A stretch of 64,000 bases of DNA from positions 6,457,001 through 6,521,000 of the forward strand of contig NZ_CP036533.1 of NCBI RefSeq assembly GCF_024585265.1, in the 5' to 3' direction. The position numbers and the translations under genes were made by a program. The DNA is from Bradyrhizobium sp. WBAH42 (GTDB taxonomy: Bacteria > Pseudomonadota > Alphaproteobacteria > Rhizobiales > Xanthobacteraceae). The notes under the pieces were generated by a model. It saw nothing but the letters and a program-made list of their open reading frames with translations, had not been told where the DNA came from and made no database searches. Shown here one piece after another: positions 61,234 to 64,000 of this stretch; the first letter of the stretch is position 1, and each line of letters opens with the position of its first letter.

Positions 61234-62565
61234 GTGTCGAAGGTCGTTGCGCGAGTGGGCCACCGGGATATCACGCCGCGCGACCGCCCCGTCCGGCTCG
61301 CTGGCTACCCATCGAGGACCGCCCCCTGCCGCAATATCCTCGATCCCATCGAAGTCGGAGCAATTTTGTTCGAGGGCCTTGGCGGTCGAGTCCTTCTTCT
61401 TTCTTTTGACCTGCTGCAGGTCGGTTCGGAACTGCAGGATCTGGTCGTCGGCAAGCTGGAGAAACGGGGCTTCCGTCGCAACGAAATCTTTTTGCAGGCC
61501 ACCCACACGCACGGGGCTCCGGCGACCGACAAGGCCTGCGCACCGCTCGGCATTCCGGACGAGCGCTATGTGGCCGAGCTTGGCGATGCCGTCGACGAGC
61601 TTGTTGGACACGTCCAGGAGCAGGAACCAGCGGAAGTCGTCTTCCAGATATTCGAAGGGCAACTCCGGCACGCGATCAATCGCCGGCGCTACTGGGCGTT
61701 TCCGACGATCGGCAGGATGCACGGTTTCAACTTGACAAGCGTCGCCTTCTCGCCGAACCCGAAGGGTCCGAAGAACGAGTTGGCGACCGTTCTGCTCCTG
61801 CGCGATGTCCGCAACGATCGGCCCGTTGCGGTGCTGTGGCACTACACCTGCCACCCGACCGCCGCCATTCCGACCGATGCGATTAGCGCCGACTATCCGG
61901 GCAAGATCCGCGAACGGCTTCGCCAGCGGTTCGGTCCGATTCCGTGTGTGTTCCTGAACGGCTTCTGCGGCAACATCAGGCCGCATATCGTGCCGGCACG
62001 GCGGCCCGTCCCGCTTCGCGAGCGGTTCCAACGGCTGGTGCGAATTGTGTTCTTCGGCAATCTCTTTCCATCGCTGTCTGCGGAGGACTGGCAGCGCTGG
62101 AGCGATAGCCTCGCGAGCGAACTGGACGCGACCACACAGCGGCCCGCGGCGAAAAACTTCAGCCCGCAGGAACTGCGGATCGGTTCGGCCAGCGTCCCGC
62201 TGAGCAGTTTCTTTCACGGCACAGCGCCCCAAAAGCCCCTGTGCGTGCAGGTTCTCGGCTTCGATGATGCGCTCGAGATCGTCGCCATCTCGGCAGAACC
62301 GTCAGTCGAATGGGAAAGCGAGATCGGGCAAGCCGTGCCCAAGCCGCTGGGATGCATCCGACTTCACGCCGGATATCTAGGATCGCTTTGCGGATACCTG
62401 CCCACGAAAGCACAGGTTCCCGAAGGCGGATATGAGGTCGAGGGCTTTCAATCCCTGTTTGGATTTGCCGGCCAGTTCGATGCCGGCCAGATCGGCCCCG
62501 CGGTATTGTCCTGCGTGCAGCGCGCATTCGAAGCAGCTCGTGCAAGCCTTCAGCGCTCCAACTGA
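61234..62565 (+). CDS. Ceramidase-fold protein (neutral/alkaline ceramidase N-terminal-like), Ser-lacking
   Basis: 443 residues from GTG 61234, preceded by AAGAGGG at 6 bases. The metal-site motifs of neutral ceramidases are conserved: ATHTHGAPATD (two His), WHYTCHPTAAIPTDAISADY, ISAEPSVEWESEI and GYLPTKAQVPEGGYEVEGF with the Tyr. However, the segment corresponding to the nucleophile loop reads FLNGFCGNIRPH, with Arg where ceramidases have Ser in G-x-x-S-P-N. There is no signal peptide. So this is a related metal-dependent hydrolase of other specificity, perhaps acting on an acylated or amidated sugar precursor in the polysaccharide pathway; that is inference. It is convergent with the VOC protein gene. 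Confidence 0.78.
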   Translation: MSKVVARVGHRDITPRDRPVRLAGYPSRTAPCRNILDPIEVGAILFEGLGGRVLLLSFDLLQVGSELQDLVVGKLEKRGFRRNEIFLQATHTHGAPATDKACAPLGIPDERYVAELGDAVDELVGHVQEQEPAEVVFQIFEGQLRHAINRRRYWAFPTIGRMHGFNLTSVAFSPNPKGPKNELATVLLLRDVRNDRPVAVLWHYTCHPTAAIPTDAISADYPGKIRERLRQRFGPIPCVFLNGFCGNIRPHIVPARRPVPLRERFQRLVRIVFFGNLFPSLSAEDWQRWSDSLASELDATTQRPAAKNFSPQELRIGSASVPLSSFFHGTAPQKPLCVQVLGFDDALEIVAISAEPSVEWESEIGQAVPKPLGCIRLHAGYLGSLCGYLPTKAQVPEGGYEVEGFQSLFGFAGQFDAGQIGPAVLSCVQRAFEAARASLQRSN

Positions 62566-62576
62566 CGGATGCGCCC

Positions 62577-63026
62577 TTAGACCGGCACAAATTCGCGCGA
62601 GGCGCCTTCGCTCTCGATCAGCTCGATGACGACGAATTCCCTGGTGAGAAAGAACTGCACCGGCGCGCCATCGAAGGCGACCGCCGACTTCGCCGCTCCC
62701 GTCGGAGTGGCGCCGCGCGCGCGGAAATATTTCGCGGCCTCTGCCAAATTCTCGACCCGATAGGCGACCTGATTAATCACGCCCTTCCCGGACACCGCGA
62801 TCTTTGCAACCGGAGAATTGTCCCCGAGCGGCGCGATGAGTTCAAACATCACGCCGCCCGCATCGCGCAGAAACTGGACCGAGACGCCAAGCACCTGATC
62901 GTCATAGACCCGTGTGGCCGAAACGATCGGCAGCAGAGAGCAGACATTGGTGAGGCCGGACTTCAGGTCCCGCACGACTAGGCCGACATGGTCGAAGATC
63001 AACTCGGGGCGCGCGGGGGTCGACAT
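62577..63026 (-). CDS. VOC-superfamily (glyoxalase-like) protein
   Basis: 149 residues with two beta-alpha-beta-beta-beta VOC repeats: FDHVGLVVRDLKSGLTNVCS, QFLRDAGGVMFELIAPLGDN, then NQVAYRVENLAEAAKYFRAR and FVVIELIESEG. Metal ligands could be His13, Glu62-type and the His/Glu of the second repeat, as in methylmalonyl-CoA epimerase-like proteins. Its ATG shares a base with the stop of the upstream methyltransferase gene (TGATG), so the two form an operon. Substrate unknown; it may be an epimerase or a dioxygenase-fold binding protein. Confidence 0.8.
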   Translation of the reverse strand: MSTPARPELIFDHVGLVVRDLKSGLTNVCSLLPIVSATRVYDDQVLGVSVQFLRDAGGVMFELIAPLGDNSPVAKIAVSGKGVINQVAYRVENLAEAAKYFRARGATPTGAAKSAVAFDGAPVQFFLTREFVVIELIESEGASREFVPV

Positions 63027-63967
63027 CAGTTCAGTCTTGCGACGATGCAGGCGGAAATCGTGAGCTTGTGCTTCCGCGCCTGCTCCATCGTGTGGTTGGT
63101 CATGGGGAAGAACTCCGCCCGTTCGATCTCGAAGCCGGCCGCACGGACCGCCTCAACCGCCTCTTCCGGCGAGCGCAATAGATAGAGATGATCCGGCGCA
63201 GGGCTGTTGATCGGGACGTTCACGAACAGCCGGCCAGTCGGCTTGAGCAGCGAGCGCAACTTGACGAGGGCCCCCTTCGGATCTTCCAGATGCTCGAGGA
63301 CCTCCGAGAAAGTGAGGCAATCGAACTTCGCGCTGTCATCCGGGACAGCGTACAGATCCTGCAGGACGAGCTCGGGCTTCTTGCCCGACATGCCCATGAC
63401 CGTTAATGCGTCCCATGTTTGGCCGATGCTCGCCTTGCTGACGTCCCAGCCCTTCACGCTGCCCGATCTCTCGTCCTTGAGAGCCTGATAGATCAGCAGT
63501 CCGTGTCCCGGACCGATTTCCAGATAGTCATAACCAGCCGGCGCCTGCTTCAGGAACACGTTGCGGTAGAACTGATAGCAGGCCGTGTGGTTCGACCAGT
63601 AGATCTGGGTCAGAAGCAGGCCATCCATGTAGTGGCCCATATATTCGGGATTGCTGTAGACGAGACGATTGGCCTCCTCGAAAGTCTGGAGCCTGTATCG
63701 CCCTTTCCGTCGGAAGAAGATCTCTTCCTCGCGCACGATCTTGCAGATGAAATCGTAGCCGTCGCAAATTTCGTCGAGGCGTGGACCGGCGATCTGGCGA
63801 ATCTGGCTGGCCAGCTCCTCGAGCGTTGCGAAATCTTCGGCGGATGCGTGAGAGAACCGGGTCTCGAGATAGCCACGATGTGCCGGCGTCCGTTCATACT
63901 GGGTGCGCATCAGCGCAGCGAGCTGCGGAAAACGCTGTTCATCGATCAGGCTTGATGCCGTGCTCAA
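63026..63967 (-). CDS. Class I SAM-dependent methyltransferase
   Basis: 313 residues. A helical N-terminal third (QRFPQLAALMRTQYERTPAH to YMGHYMDGLLLTQIYWSNHT) precedes a methyltransferase domain from about residue 145 with motif I YDYLEIGPGHGLLIYQALKD, motif II GWDVSKAS and FDCLTFSEVLEHLEDPKGAL, then SLLKPTGRLFVNVPINSPAP. The N-terminal extension is found in sugar or lipid methyltransferases associated with surface polysaccharides. Coupled to the VOC gene downstream. The region 63968-64000 beyond its start shows only the beginning of the next intergenic or coding segment. Confidence 0.85.
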   Translation of the reverse strand: MSTASSLIDEQRFPQLAALMRTQYERTPAHRGYLETRFSHASAEDFATLEELASQIRQIAGPRLDEICDGYDFICKIVREEEIFFRRKGRYRLQTFEEANRLVYSNPEYMGHYMDGLLLTQIYWSNHTACYQFYRNVFLKQAPAGYDYLEIGPGHGLLIYQALKDERSGSVKGWDVSKASIGQTWDALTVMGMSGKKPELVLQDLYAVPDDSAKFDCLTFSEVLEHLEDPKGALVKLRSLLKPTGRLFVNVPINSPAPDHLYLLRSPEEAVEAVRAAGFEIERAEFFPMTNHTMEQARKHKLTISACIVARLN

Positions 63968-64000
63968 AGTCTGTCTCCCTCAATGCGCGCCAACGGCATC

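Overview
The window looks like chromosome of a Bradyrhizobium-type alphaproteobacterium (Nitrobacteraceae). The reasons are the strongly GC-rich coding sequence, the AhcY and MetK sequences, two liv-type ABC transporter operons (one carrying its own acyl-CoA ligase), a phasin, and several palindromic intergenic repeats of the kind scattered through Bradyrhizobium genomes. This assignment comes from recognising families, not from a database search.

Layout. (1) 0.1-3.4 kb: an orphan ParA-like ATPase overlapping a phasin-like gene, then an NTF2-like protein and a Baeyer-Villiger-type monooxygenase. (2) 3.6-11 kb: methyl-cycle genes. These are S-adenosylhomocysteine hydrolase, S-adenosylmethionine synthetase, an HTH-methyltransferase fusion directly upstream of metK, and a MetE-catalytic-domain protein; a secreted TPR-caspase protein sits among them. 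(3) 11-15.8 kb: a complete liv operon. (4) 16.2-21.9 kb: a small lipoprotein, PurU, a uroporphyrinogen-III-synthase-like protein, an MFS transporter, DoxX and DUF4287 proteins, and AraC and Crp/Fnr regulators. (5) 22.2-31.9 kb: a second liv locus interleaved with a fatty-acyl-CoA-ligase-like gene, followed by an AGE-family epimerase and a PaaK-like ligase. The two ligases suggest the imported compound is a carboxylic acid that is activated to a CoA thioester.

(6) About 32-43.3 kb is an accessory island. It has two genes of hypothetical families common in Bradyrhizobium, a repeat protein, an XRE repressor divergent from a YqaJ-type exonuclease, an ERF annealing protein fused to an HNH-like zinc domain, and a large serine recombinase. 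There are many small ORFs, decayed second copies of the exonuclease and ERF genes, and long stretches without genes. The phage-like recombination pair plus recombinase suggest a degraded prophage or integrative element; no att site was identified.

(7) 40.8-64 kb is an O-antigen/surface-polysaccharide locus. Its genes encode GmhB (plus a decayed copy), GDP-mannose dehydratase and GDP-fucose synthase, a WbpB/WbpD/WbpE-like trio for diacetamido-uronate sugars, and a perosamine-synthase-like aminotransferase. They also encode a second sugar aminotransferase, three glycosyltransferases, methyltransferases, a tandem pair of Wzy-like membrane proteins, and a Wzx flippase. The right end has a ceramidase-fold protein and a VOC protein/methyltransferase pair. 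The part from about 50 to 59 kb is visibly more AT-rich than the flanks, as is usual for exchanged O-antigen genes.
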